Assembly (NCBI GenBank): GCA_037140475.1
Contig: JBAXEJ010000007.1
Span: forward strand, 1 to 61,929
DNA: 61,929 bases
From: PALSA-1006 sp037140475
GTDB lineage: Bacteria; Pseudomonadota; Gammaproteobacteria; Burkholderiales; Gallionellaceae
Direction of reading: 5' to 3'
The notes beneath the pieces are model-generated. The model ran no database searches. It saw only the letters and a program-made list of their open reading frames with translations, and was not told where the DNA came from. A program made the position numbers and the translations under genes. Of the stretch, positions 1 through 8,006 are shown piece by piece. Numbering within the stretch: the stretch's first letter is position 1; each line of letters opens with the position of its first letter.

Positions 1-1783
1 ACCACAAATCCAGATAAGGGTCAGCATTGCCCGTGCGCTCGTAGCAAGAAAATACTGCCCAAGTGGATTCGGCTAAACAACGTCCGCCCGCACTGGAAAC
101 CAATGTAAAGCGACCCAAATCATCTACTTCGCAACGCAGCGACCAATCAGCTTGGATGTTTTCGTTGTGCGCCACGGTGTAGCGCAGACCGCGGCCTGCC
201 AGCAAATACAGTGGACGCACTTCGCCGACGACAGCGCTTGAAAGCGTGGCGGACTCTTGCGGCACATGGGCTAATTCGTAACGTGGCGCTTCATTGTGTT
301 CAGAAACCAATATGCTCGCCAAATGAAAGGGAATCGTGGCCGCCGCGATTTCGTCACTAGCTTGCAAATGTAAGTGAATGTGCGGCTGCGGTGAGCGCCC
401 AGAATTGCCGCAATAACCAATGAAATCTCCCGCCTTAATCCACGCCCCCGGATATACCGCTACTGTGCCCGGTTTAAGGTGAGCAACCATCGCGAATTTG
501 CCATCGTACAAACGGATCAAGACATAGTTACCCCAGTTCGCTGCGACGTTGATGGTGCCTGGTGCGTTGTCTGGAACGTCATTCGCAATCATCCATACTT
601 GGCCGTAGGCTGGCGCTAGCACAGGTTTGTTGTAGCAGTAGAAGTCGGTAAGCTGATTGCCTTTGTTGGCAAAACTTTTATTTTCATATAGCACAATAAA
701 ATCAATGGCATAGCGCCATTGGCCGCGATGTGTATATTGCCCAGAAAAGCCTTGTGAAACGGTCCATACGCCCACAAAAGGCAACGCTAGCGGGATGCTG
801 CCGGGATTGCCGATGCGCGCAATACTGATCTGCATACGTTCATACGAGCGCTCAGGGAAATCAGGCAAAGCTAGATTGAAACTGCTCACCATTTTGGTGT
901 TGCGTACGGCGGCATACAGCACGATCCATGCGGCTAATACAAAAGGCGTCGAGAACGCAACGAGGTGAGCAACGTCTAAAATGCGCGATAGTGCTAGCGA
1001 TAACCAGCTTGCGATGACTGCGGCGAGCGCCGCCAGTGCCGCCGTTTTCCAAGTAGGTGTGGCGAATAAACCGCCCACCAGCAAGGCCGCCAGAATTGCG
1101 TTGCTATCCCACGCCGAAGTGGCGAGATGTTCAGGCGCCGCCCCCATGAGTGAGAGCCAGTACATCGCGGTTAAGTATCCCAGCAGCGCCACGAATAAGT
1201 AGTAGCGAGAAAAAACCAACATCACCGCAACAATGACCAAGCCCACATAAGGGTTCGGCATGAAATAAAAATTGCCAAACGCGCTAAAAAATTGATCGAC
1301 CTGTGTGCTGAATAAATCAGGCGGCGCAACATAGGGATTAAACGTGAGCGCAGAAAGACTGGAACCCGCTGCGGCAGTGAGCATCGCCACCAGAGCGAAG
1401 GGCATACTCAAAATGGGCAAGCGGACGAGGGACCATGCCAGCCGGCCAAGCACTACCGTCAACCAACCAGCAAAGACACCGCATAAGATCGCCAGCACCA
1501 GCACACTGACACCCGCGGCCCAGACATGTGCAACGAACAGGCCAATCAATAACCCATTGAACACACACACGGGGCGCTCGTTTTCATCGGCACCGGCGAT
1601 CTCTCCGGCATACCACGCAACGATGGCAGCGACTAGACCAACTGCTCCCACATAAGGCTCAACACAGGTTAGCAGCAAAAGCGGGATGCCCGCTTTCCAA
1701 GTGGGCAATAGTGATACCCAGGCGTAACCGCGCAACACCTCTTCTAAAAGCTGGAGTAAGTGGCGACGGAAAATTAAAAACAT
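1..1783 (-). CDS. Urea transporter fused to M23 metallopeptidase domain (partial, runs off left edge)
   Basis: The minus-strand frame from the ATG at 1783 stays open to base 1, giving about 594 residues with no stop, so the C-terminus is missing. The N-terminal ~290 residues are a string of hydrophobic segments resembling the bacterial urea transporter (UT) family, including the stretch LTCVEPYVGAVGLVA and a second repeat-like half. From about residue 330 the chain becomes soluble and looks like an M23 (LytM-type) domain: THRGQWRYAID fits the first zinc-ligand motif (H...D) and PHIHLHLQ the HxH motif. Urea transporter-M23 fusions are known in some proteobacteria; the role of the peptidase half is unclear, and it could act as a periplasmic binding or envelope domain. 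The gene follows the MBL-fold gene on the same strand after a 55-bp gap. Two short plus-strand ORFs inside it are antisense shadows. Confidence 0.8.
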   Translation of the reverse strand, partial: MFLIFRRHLLQLLEEVLRGYAWVSLLPTWKAGIPLLLLTCVEPYVGAVGLVAAIVAWYAGEIAGADENERPVCVFNGLLIGLFVAHVWAAGVSVLVLAILCGVFAGWLTVVLGRLAWSLVRLPILSMPFALVAMLTAAAGSSLSALTFNPYVAPPDLFSTQVDQFFSAFGNFYFMPNPYVGLVIVAVMLVFSRYYLFVALLGYLTAMYWLSLMGAAPEHLATSAWDSNAILAALLVGGLFATPTWKTAALAALAAVIASWLSLALSRILDVAHLVAFSTPFVLAAWIVLYAAVRNTKMVSSFNLALPDFPERSYERMQISIARIGNPGSIPLALPFVGVWTVSQGFSGQYTHRGQWRYAIDFIVLYENKSFANKGNQLTDFYCYNKPVLAPAYGQVWMIANDVPDNAPGTINVAANWGNYVLIRLYDGKFAMVAHLKPGTVAVYPGAWIKAGDFIGYCGNSGRSPQPHIHLHLQASDEIAAATIPFHLASILVSEHNEAPRYELAHVPQESATLSSAVVGEVRPLYLLAGRGLRYTVAHNENIQADWSLRCEVDDLGRFTLVSSAGGRCLAESTWAVFSCYERTGNADPYLDLW

Positions 1784-1838
1784 ATCAGGGAGCCTGTATC
1801 GATGAAGGTGATCGGAGGCTATTAAGGTTCAGCTCAAG

Positions 1839-2726
1839 CTAAAAAATAAGCTCTTCGCCCTCGCGCGCCAACTCAACAACCAGCCCGTTGAGCCTACCTT
1901 CAAAGCGCGCTAGCGCTGCGGCAAAAACAATTTCAAGTTGATCATCCGAACGCGTAGGCTCATGGTGAGTGCAATACAAACGCTTCACTCCTGCAGCCAA
2001 AGCCATTTCAATCGAGCTATCAAACGTGCCATGTCCCCAGCCTTTTTTAGCGGGATATTCTTCAATCGTGTAGGCACTGTCGACCACTAACACATCAACA
2101 CCCTTAACGGCAGCAACAATGCTTGCACGTTGTTCAATGATGAGCTGCTCGTATTCGGCAAACCCTTCGTCATCGGGACCATAAATATTGAAGTGAGGTT
2201 CATGGTCACCGGTGAAAAACATCGCCTTACCATTACTCTCAACGCGATAGCCCAAATCAACCACCGGATGATTGAGCATGATCGGCATAATGGACGTGCG
2301 GCCAATGGTGATGGCCTGATGTGGCATTGCCGTAACGTACTCAAACTGCGACTTCATTTCCGCTTCGCGCACAGGGAAATAACTGTACTGCATCTGCACA
2401 TTCATGATGCGATCAGGACCTTCGTTACTAATCGGATCAAACGCACCGTACAAATATATTTTGTTGCCGGGAATAAAAATCGGAATGAAAAAAGGTAAGC
2501 CTTGAATGTGATCCCAGTGACTATGCGTATTAAAAATATGCGCCTTAACCGGCAATTCTTTTAATAATGACTGCGCCAAGGGGAAAATGCCGGTTCCGCC
2601 GTCCAGTATGATTAAATCTCCGTCATCTGAACGCACCTCGATGCAAGTGGTATTGCCACCGTATCGAACCGTATTGGGGCCCGGCACAGGAATAGAACCT
2701 CGCACGCCCCAAAATTTAATCTTCAT
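1839..2726 (-). CDS. MBL-fold metallo-hydrolase
   Basis: A 295-residue soluble protein of the metallo-beta-lactamase superfamily. The N-terminus (KFWGVRGSIPVPGPNTVRYG) is typical of the branch related to class II cAMP phosphodiesterases and PhnP-like hydrolases. The metal-binding HxHxDH motif is present as HSHWDH at about residue 87, and later ligands are likely in FFTGDHEPH (about 170) and CTHHEPTRSDD (about 252). The substrate cannot be read from sequence. The start is supported by GAGGCG about 7 bases upstream. It follows the HDOD gene by 15 bp on the same strand, so the two are very probably co-transcribed. MBL proteins of this type often sit beside HDOD, GGDEF or kinase genes, which suggests a signalling role, but that is inference. 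Confidence 0.85.
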   Translation of the reverse strand: MKIKFWGVRGSIPVPGPNTVRYGGNTTCIEVRSDDGDLIILDGGTGIFPLAQSLLKELPVKAHIFNTHSHWDHIQGLPFFIPIFIPGNKIYLYGAFDPISNEGPDRIMNVQMQYSYFPVREAEMKSQFEYVTAMPHQAITIGRTSIMPIMLNHPVVDLGYRVESNGKAMFFTGDHEPHFNIYGPDDEGFAEYEQLIIEQRASIVAAVKGVDVLVVDSAYTIEEYPAKKGWGHGTFDSSIEMALAAGVKRLYCTHHEPTRSDDQLEIVFAAALARFEGRLNGLVVELAREGEELIF

Positions 2727-2741
2727 CTAAACGCCTCAACT

Positions 2742-3608
2742 CTATTCTTTACTGGCTTGTGCATATAGCTGTGCTTCATCTATCAGCTTAGTTATATCAC
2801 CTAGACTCTCAATCACCTCTGGTAACTGGCCGCCAAACCGCTCAGCCAAGGCTGGCGTCAACTCATCCACCGCAGGGTAACCCGGTGCACCGTAGCCTAG
2901 ATGCTTGGCAATTTGATTGCCCAAATACAAACACACACCCACTCCACTAACGCCTGCTTCCGCATTGTGATGCTCACGAATAAGCGTTGAAATATCGCCA
3001 GGGAATTGCCATTTTTCAACCAACATCGCGCCGACCACGGAGTGATCAATGCCGATCACCTGCAACTCCGCGCTGTGCAACGAAATAGACTCCGACTCAC
3101 TCAACTCCATCGCACTTCTAAATTCTGCCGGCATGAATTGCGCGAACACGACCTTACCAAAATCATGGAGCAATCCTACAAGGTAGCAATCCGTGGGATC
3201 AGCATCCGCCACTTTAAATTTTTGACACACCAAGCGAGCCAGCCCTGCCGTCATCAAAGAATGCAACAAATACTGCTGCACATCAAACCCCGCCGCATTA
3301 TTTTTGGGCAGGGTACCCAATGCGGCGAACGAAAGCGCCATATTTTTCACGGTGTTTAAACCGAGATAAACAACCGACTGATTCACTGAAGTGATCTGTT
3401 TGGGAAAGCTGTAATAAGCCGAGTTGAGAACGCGCAATAATTTCATCGTCATCACCGGATCTTTTTCGATGACGGAAACTAAATCTTTCGGGGAGCAATT
3501 AATGTCGCGCGACAATTCCAAAATGCGCTGCACGCTTTTTGGAAACGCCGGCATTTTTTCAACCGCAGTCGCGAGTCTTTTATTCAGGTCTGTAGAAGTT
3601 TCTGACAT
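2742..3608 (-). CDS. HDOD domain signalling protein
   Basis: About 288 residues starting at MSETSTDLNKRL. A longer frame reaches 3722, but that extension overlaps the divergent lipA start and is unlike the family, so the internal ATG is preferred. The HDOD core (PAFPKSVQRILELS..., then GLNTVKNMALS and a helix with LVGLLHDFGKVVFAQ) is clear, and the HD-like pair is retained in LLHDFGK. HDOD proteins are non-enzymatic or weakly characterised relatives of HD-GYP domains and commonly act in two-component, chemotaxis and c-di-GMP networks. It is first in a probable operon with the MBL-fold hydrolase and perhaps the urea transporter fusion. A second HDOD gene lies at 52567-53403. Confidence 0.85.
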   Translation of the reverse strand: MSETSTDLNKRLATAVEKMPAFPKSVQRILELSRDINCSPKDLVSVIEKDPVMTMKLLRVLNSAYYSFPKQITSVNQSVVYLGLNTVKNMALSFAALGTLPKNNAAGFDVQQYLLHSLMTAGLARLVCQKFKVADADPTDCYLVGLLHDFGKVVFAQFMPAEFRSAMELSESESISLHSAELQVIGIDHSVVGAMLVEKWQFPGDISTLIREHHNAEAGVSGVGVCLYLGNQIAKHLGYGAPGYPAVDELTPALAERFGGQLPEVIESLGDITKLIDEAQLYAQASKE

Positions 3609-3698
3609 GCCCGCATTGTACAAACATTTTGCATGCATGGGCGTAGATTCAGAAGCGGCTATAATTCGCCCCCACAGCAATATATTGATCGTCACCCC

Positions 3699-4637
3699 AT
3701 GAGCGACAACGTACACAAGCAAACTGGCGCTGCTAAAACCGCACGCAACCCAATCAAAATTGTTCCCCTACAAGAGCGCTTACGCAAACCCGAGTGGATT
3801 CGCGTTAAGTCAGGCAGCGGGCAGGGTTATCACGATGTGAAACGAATGTTGCGTGAACACAATCTACACACGGTGTGCGAAGAGGCCTCTTGCCCCAACA
3901 TTGGCGAGTGCTTCAGCAAAGGCACGGCTACCTTCATGATTCTGGGTGACGTTTGCACACGACGCTGTCCTTTTTGCGATGTCGCTCACGGCAAACCTTT
4001 ACCGCCCGATGCCAATGAGCCTGCACAATTAGCCCGCTCTATCGGCTTGCTCAAACTGAAATATGTCGTGATCACCAGCGTTGATCGCGATGATTTACGC
4101 GATGGCGGCGCAACCCATTTTTCAGATTGCCTAACCGCGATCCGTGCCAGCTCACCTCAAACCAAACTTGAAACACTTGTGCCGGATTTTCGGGGCCGCC
4201 TCAACATTGCGCTCGACGCAATGAGCGTCAGCTTGCCTGATGTGCTTAACCACAATTTAGAAACCGTGCCGCGCCTCTACTCGCTCGCTCGCCCGGGTGC
4301 CGACTACGCGCACTCGCTTAAATTGCTCAAAGAATTCAAAGCACGCTTCCCGCACGTCACCACCAAATCTGGCTTGATGCTAGGCTTGGGTGAGACCGAT
4401 GACGAAGTGCTGCAAGTGCTAAGCGATATGCGCGAGCATAATATTGAGATGCTTACATTAGGACAGTATCTGCAACCTTCAGAAGGCCATCTACCCGTAT
4501 TGCGCTATGTTGAACCCGCCACATTCAAAATGTTTGAGGAGGCTGCATTGGCCTTGGGCTTCTCCCACGCTGCGTGTGGCCCAATGGTTCGCAGTAGCTA
4601 TTTCGCAGATGTGCAGGCTGAAAAAGCGGGTGTGTAA
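3699..4637 (+). CDS. lipA: Lipoyl synthase
   Basis: Radical-SAM enzyme that inserts two sulfurs into protein-bound octanoyl groups to make the lipoyl cofactor of 2-oxoacid dehydrogenases and the glycine cleavage system. About 312 residues from MSDNVHKQ, a normal length for LipA. The auxiliary-cluster cysteines are in CEEASCPNIGEC and the radical-SAM cysteines in CTRRCPFC. The substrate-binding run DVLNHNLETVPRLY and the C-terminal GPMVRSSYFAD are also typical. An upstream in-frame ATG at 3633 would overlap the promoter of the divergent HDOD gene, so the later start is chosen. lipB is not adjacent; the gene stands alone and is followed by a hairpin. Confidence 0.97.
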   Translation: MSDNVHKQTGAAKTARNPIKIVPLQERLRKPEWIRVKSGSGQGYHDVKRMLREHNLHTVCEEASCPNIGECFSKGTATFMILGDVCTRRCPFCDVAHGKPLPPDANEPAQLARSIGLLKLKYVVITSVDRDDLRDGGATHFSDCLTAIRASSPQTKLETLVPDFRGRLNIALDAMSVSLPDVLNHNLETVPRLYSLARPGADYAHSLKLLKEFKARFPHVTTKSGLMLGLGETDDEVLQVLSDMREHNIEMLTLGQYLQPSEGHLPVLRYVEPATFKMFEEAALALGFSHAACGPMVRSSYFADVQAEKAGV

Positions 4638-4714
4638 TTGTCTGACCCTTTTTGTTGCAGTGGCGTTTGTGTTGCTTGAAGGGGCCTCGCTCTAGCATCC
4701 CTGCTTTCATCAAA

Positions 4715-4740
4715 CGGCCTAACTTTCTAAAGATAGGCCG
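4715..4740 (+). terminator. Hairpin downstream of lipA, possible terminator
   Basis: CGGCCTA and TAGGCCG form a 7-bp stem around a 12-base loop, about 80 bases past the lipA stop. No T-tract follows, so it is at best a weak or factor-assisted terminator. Confidence 0.35.
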
Positions 4741-4929
4741 CTTGGCATATTGACCCAGCCTAGACTGGTGGTTAAGGTTCTGCCATGAACTTTGCTACCA
4801 ATCTTTCCGTGCAACGCTTGGGTGACTTGATGAACTCCTCGTTTGAAAAACATATTGTGATGCTGATCCCTTTGATTTCAATATTCAGCGCCACATTGCG
4901 GCCATTCACTACCCAAAATCAGATTGCTA

Positions 4930-4975
4930 GATAGCTGACGGTGACCACGGGCAGAATCGTGGACGAAGCGGTCAT
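4930..4975 (+). repeat. Dispersed degenerate intergenic repeat, copy A
   Basis: 46 bases running from GATAGCTG to AGCGGTCAT. They align without gaps to copy B at 7819-7864: both begin GATAGCTGnCGGTG and end TGGACnnAGCGGTCAT, while the middle is diverged. A shorter inverted copy of the 3' half is at 9513-9529. No coding potential is evident. Confidence 0.6.
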
Positions 4976-5064
4976 CGAAAAGCCCGAGCCGCCAACCGTT
5001 CAGATTGCTCAATGACATTTTTTAGCACGGCTCTTTGAGATAAAGATTCGCTGGCGTTTGCGTT

Positions 5065-6009
5065 TCAGGGTATTAGCTTGTTAATTTTCGCCCATTTGGT
5101 GATGGCTTCACGTGCTGTCGGAGCGGGGCCGAAAAAGTGCGCCTGCTTAGTCGTATCAGACACGAATCTGCCCGTTCTGAAGAAGAGGAACATCCTGATC
5201 AGGTCATAGCCCAATTCTGAAAATGGCTTGACCAACCGCACCATCACACTAAACACTATCCAAGGCACCACCCACAGCGAAAGGGGCTTACCCGTAATCT
5301 GCGCGATCAATTCTGCAATCTCGTGCTGGTTTTTCGCGCCGTCCCGCCAGCCAATGTCGATAGTCTGGTTGGTGATGTCTTCGCTAGGATAGGTTGCTGC
5401 TTTTGCAATAGCGAAAGCCAAGTCGTCGGTCAGCACATAGGACCATTGGGTGGTTTTGTCTCCAAGCGCATAGAACCGCCCCACCTTCACCCCATCTGCA
5501 ACATAGTCCGCGCTCTGATCGAGGAACGCTGGTGCACGAACAAAGACATAGGGCAGTCCTGAACCCTTGATCAAGTCCTCTGCCACCTTTTTGGCGTGGA
5601 AATGCGGTACCTCAGGTGCTGCCTCGCAAGCCACGATACTTAGAAAAACAAAGCGTTTCACGCCCGCCCGAGCCGCGGCCTCGATCAGGTTCTTGTTGCC
5701 TTGGAAGTCTGCGTCAATGGTTTCCTTCATATAGCCGTTAGCCGAGCTGACGACAACATCCACGCCCTTGAGCGCTGCATCTAGCGAAGCGGGATCCATC
5801 AAGTCTCCGTGGACCCATTCCACCGCTGCGGTGGCATCTGCGGGCGCACCTCGGCGCGACATCGCACGCAAGGTGATCGTGGGGTTCTGCTCCAGTTGGC
5901 GTTGGATTTTGCTGCCGAGAAAACCGGTGGCACCTACCACAAGAATTTTCGGCTTGCGCTGGTAGGAGGTGTTCTGCGAGGCGGTGGGCGTGATGGGGGG
6001 TTGCGTCAT
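5065..6009 (-). CDS. NmrA-like / atypical SDR-family NAD(P)-binding protein
   Basis: About 314 residues. The Rossmann NAD(P)-binding motif is near the N-terminus (KILVVGATGFLGSKI), followed by DVVVSSANGYMKETIDADF and KRFVFLSIVACE. The usual SDR YxxxK pair is not obvious (HFHAKKVAEDLI lies in the corresponding place), which fits NmrA-type atypical SDRs that bind NAD(P) and may act as redox sensors or reductases. A C-terminal hydrophobic stretch (LSLWVVPWIVFSVMVRLV) could associate with the membrane. The start at 6009 is chosen because AAGGA lies upstream; a longer frame to 6084 would overlap the upstream gene's end. It is probably co-transcribed with the isochorismatase-family gene (71-bp gap) and controlled by the divergent LysR regulator. 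Confidence 0.8.
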   Translation of the reverse strand: MTQPPITPTASQNTSYQRKPKILVVGATGFLGSKIQRQLEQNPTITLRAMSRRGAPADATAAVEWVHGDLMDPASLDAALKGVDVVVSSANGYMKETIDADFQGNKNLIEAAARAGVKRFVFLSIVACEAAPEVPHFHAKKVAEDLIKGSGLPYVFVRAPAFLDQSADYVADGVKVGRFYALGDKTTQWSYVLTDDLAFAIAKAATYPSEDITNQTIDIGWRDGAKNQHEIAELIAQITGKPLSLWVVPWIVFSVMVRLVKPFSELGYDLIRMFLFFRTGRFVSDTTKQAHFFGPAPTAREAITKWAKINKLIP

Positions 6010-6080
6010 AGCGATGTCCTTTTTGCTTGGTGTGGCGTTCTGCACCGCCAACCAAGTTGGCAGCGCATCCGTGGGGAAGA

Positions 6081-6671
6081 TCAACCGTGGCTCAAAATTT
6101 CTTCGCCAATGATCTGCATGAGCTTTTGCCCGTCTGCGCTCGCCCAGTTGTCGGCCAATTCCGACAACAGTGCAGTGGTGGTGTTCAATTTGACCCCGCC
6201 GCGTTCCATTCTTCGAAAGGCCATCTCATCGGTCAGTTGTGTTGGAGAGCCCGAGGCATCAACTACCGCCGTTACGGTAAAGCCCTCCGCTGCTGCGCTA
6301 ATCGCTGGGGGCGCAAGGCAGACATCAGTCGTGATTCCCGCCATGATGAATTGGGTACGACCCGTGTTGCGGCATGCCTCGGCAAAGGCTTTGTCATCCC
6401 AGCAATTCACAACACCGGGGCGCTTCACGCGCGCGGCAAAGGCTTCAGGCGCAATCGCTTCTAGTGCGGGCAACAACGGCCCTTGTTGATGGTCCTCCAT
6501 GCTCGTCGTGAACACCATCGGCATTCCCAAAGCGATTGCAGCACGGGCCAGCGCACGGGTATGGGTCTCAATCACAGCACGATCTATCGATTTGGCAAGG
6601 TTCATTGTGCCGACCTGATGGTCTATCAGAATCATTGCGGCATTGCTTGAAGTAAGTTTTGAAGTGGTCAT
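6081..6671 (-). CDS. Isochorismatase-family cysteine hydrolase (YcaC-like)
   Basis: 196 residues. The family triad is visible: the Asp in MILIDHQVG, a Lys near AARVKRPGVVNCWDD, and the catalytic Cys in MAGITTDVCLAPPA, where a cis-peptide precedes the nucleophile elbow. Length and motifs match YcaC-type hydrolases more than PncA nicotinamidase. The substrate is unknown. An AAGGAAA ribosome-binding site lies upstream of the ATG at 6671. It is the first gene of a two-gene unit with the NmrA-like oxidoreductase, divergent from a LysR regulator. Such hydrolase, SDR and LysR sets are common mobile accessory clusters and often respond to reactive or aromatic compounds, but no inducer can be named. 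Confidence 0.9.
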   Translation of the reverse strand: MTTSKLTSSNAAMILIDHQVGTMNLAKSIDRAVIETHTRALARAAIALGMPMVFTTSMEDHQQGPLLPALEAIAPEAFAARVKRPGVVNCWDDKAFAEACRNTGRTQFIMAGITTDVCLAPPAISAAAEGFTVTAVVDASGSPTQLTDEMAFRRMERGGVKLNTTTALLSELADNWASADGQKLMQIIGEEILSHG

Positions 6672-6855
6672 AGGTATTTCCTTTAATGGTTGATATTTGG
6701 TTGGTAAAAATTAGCAAATTCAAAATTGAAGAAACTTAATCGCTGTTTCACATTTGGAGCAATCCTCCTATTTCAAGGAGATTCTATGGATTACCTAATT
6801 CGAGATAAAGACACAAAAAGACAAATAACTTATCCATAAATGGCATAATCAAAAA
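6672..6855. promoter_or_regulatory. Divergent promoter region for the LysR regulator and isochorismatase operon
   Basis: An AT-rich 184-bp spacer between divergently transcribed genes, the standard place for a LysR-type operator. It is visibly more AT-rich than its surroundings. No specific T-N11-A site can be singled out by eye. Confidence 0.55.
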
Positions 6856-7731
6856 GTGGAAATCTTTAAGAACATGAGCCTATTTGTTGAGGTCGCCAAG
6901 GCGAGCAGCTTCTCGCGGGCGGCAGAAATATTGGGCGTCCCCAATTCCACCGTGTCACGGCGTGTCGCTGACTTGGAGCGTGAAATGGGCTTGCGCCTAT
7001 TCAAGCGAACTACCCGACGTGTCGAATTGACCGAGAGCGGGCAAGCCTATTTCGAGCATTGCAAGCGCCTTATCCAAGAGGCGCAGTTTGCCTATGAAGA
7101 AGTCGCCAATATCCAAGCGAAGCCGAGTGGCTTGATTCGTATTTCGATACCGGGGGATTTGGCGGTGTTCTATCTCGGCGATATGTTTTCTGAATTTTCG
7201 CGCTTATATCCAAGTATTCAATTTGCTTTGGATCTCAGTCCGACACACGTCAACATGGTTTCAGATCCTGTCGATGTGGCAATACGAATTGGTCCGTCAA
7301 AAGATCAAAACTTAATCGCTCGACCGCTTGCCACCTTTTCGGTTGGCTTGTATGCATCACCTGATTATTTGAAAAAGAGAGGTGTACCGAAGAACCCTCA
7401 AGAATTGCTTGAACATAACTGTCTTCGCATCATTGAAGCTCCTTGGATGCTGAGCGATAGCGAAAACAGTCAAATCGTACCAGTGACAGGCACTTTCATT
7501 GCCAATAATCCGGGGATGTTAAGAAAGCTGGCAATCAGTGGAGTGGGAATTATTAGTTCAACTGAAAAGTTTGTTGAAACCGATCTCCAAGAAAGGACGT
7601 TGATTCGTGTGCTGCCCAAATGGTCTACAGCTCCTGTAACCGTGTATGCGATCACGGAAACAAGGTTGGTTTCAGCAAAGGTCAGAGTGTTTTTGGATTA
7701 TTTGAGTGAGTTTTTTTCGAAGGTTGAATGA
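6856..7731 (+). CDS. LysR-family transcriptional regulator
   Basis: 291 residues. The N-terminal winged helix-turn-helix reads FVEVAKASSFSRAAEILGVP followed by STVSRRVADLE and RLFKRTTRRVELTESG, the classic LysR pattern. The C-terminal half is a periplasmic-binding-protein-like effector domain (SGLIRISIPGDLAVFYLG...; DVAIRIG). A GTG start at 6856 gives the expected N-terminus; an ATG at 6874 would remove six residues without harming the fold. It belongs to the AaeR/DsdC-like subgroup that usually controls an adjacent divergent operon, here the hydrolase and NmrA-like genes. Confidence 0.92.
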   Translation: MEIFKNMSLFVEVAKASSFSRAAEILGVPNSTVSRRVADLEREMGLRLFKRTTRRVELTESGQAYFEHCKRLIQEAQFAYEEVANIQAKPSGLIRISIPGDLAVFYLGDMFSEFSRLYPSIQFALDLSPTHVNMVSDPVDVAIRIGPSKDQNLIARPLATFSVGLYASPDYLKKRGVPKNPQELLEHNCLRIIEAPWMLSDSENSQIVPVTGTFIANNPGMLRKLAISGVGIISSTEKFVETDLQERTLIRVLPKWSTAPVTVYAITETRLVSAKVRVFLDYLSEFFSKVE

Positions 7732-7818
7732 CTCCTTCGTCACACCACACTTGAGACGAATGAGCATGCAAACTGCCTGCCAGATAGCGGTCATCCGCGA
7801 TTGAATAGTCAGTTGCAC

Positions 7819-7864
7819 GATAGCTGCCGGTGGCGAATTCTCACTATGTGGACACAGCGGTCAT
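7819..7864 (+). repeat. Dispersed degenerate intergenic repeat, copy B
   Basis: Aligns over 46 bases without gaps to copy A (4930-4975) and shares GTGGACnnAGCGGTCAT with the inverted copy C at 9513-9529. It lies in the 275-bp gap between the LysR gene and the end of the caspase-like gene, which otherwise holds no gene I can support. Another GCGGTCAT lies just upstream, near 7787. Confidence 0.6.
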
Positions 7865-8006
7865 GCAACTGATTGGGCAAATAGGGAGTTAGAACAAATA
7901 CAAACAGCACACTAGCAATGCAAGAATGTATTTGTAACGACTAGAGGAGTTTACGATTACGTTACCACGGGAGCGAAAAGTTCGACCGCACCGCACGGCT
8001 CAGCAA

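Larger units (their letters stand above)
4638..5064. other. Intergenic region between lipA and the NmrA-like gene
   Basis: This 427-bp stretch has no convincing gene. It holds the hairpin at 4715-4740 downstream of lipA and one copy of a dispersed repeat at 4930-4975. A 50-codon frame starting near 4784 lacks a ribosome-binding site and resembles nothing I recognise, so it is not called. Confidence 0.5.

Noticed and set aside
1344..1655. 103-codon plus-strand frame at the left end
   Set aside because: Lies antisense within the open urea transporter-M23 frame; composition is typical of a shadow ORF.
4784..4936. 50-codon frame downstream of lipA
   Set aside because: No ribosome-binding site and no recognisable family; it overlaps the dispersed repeat at its end.
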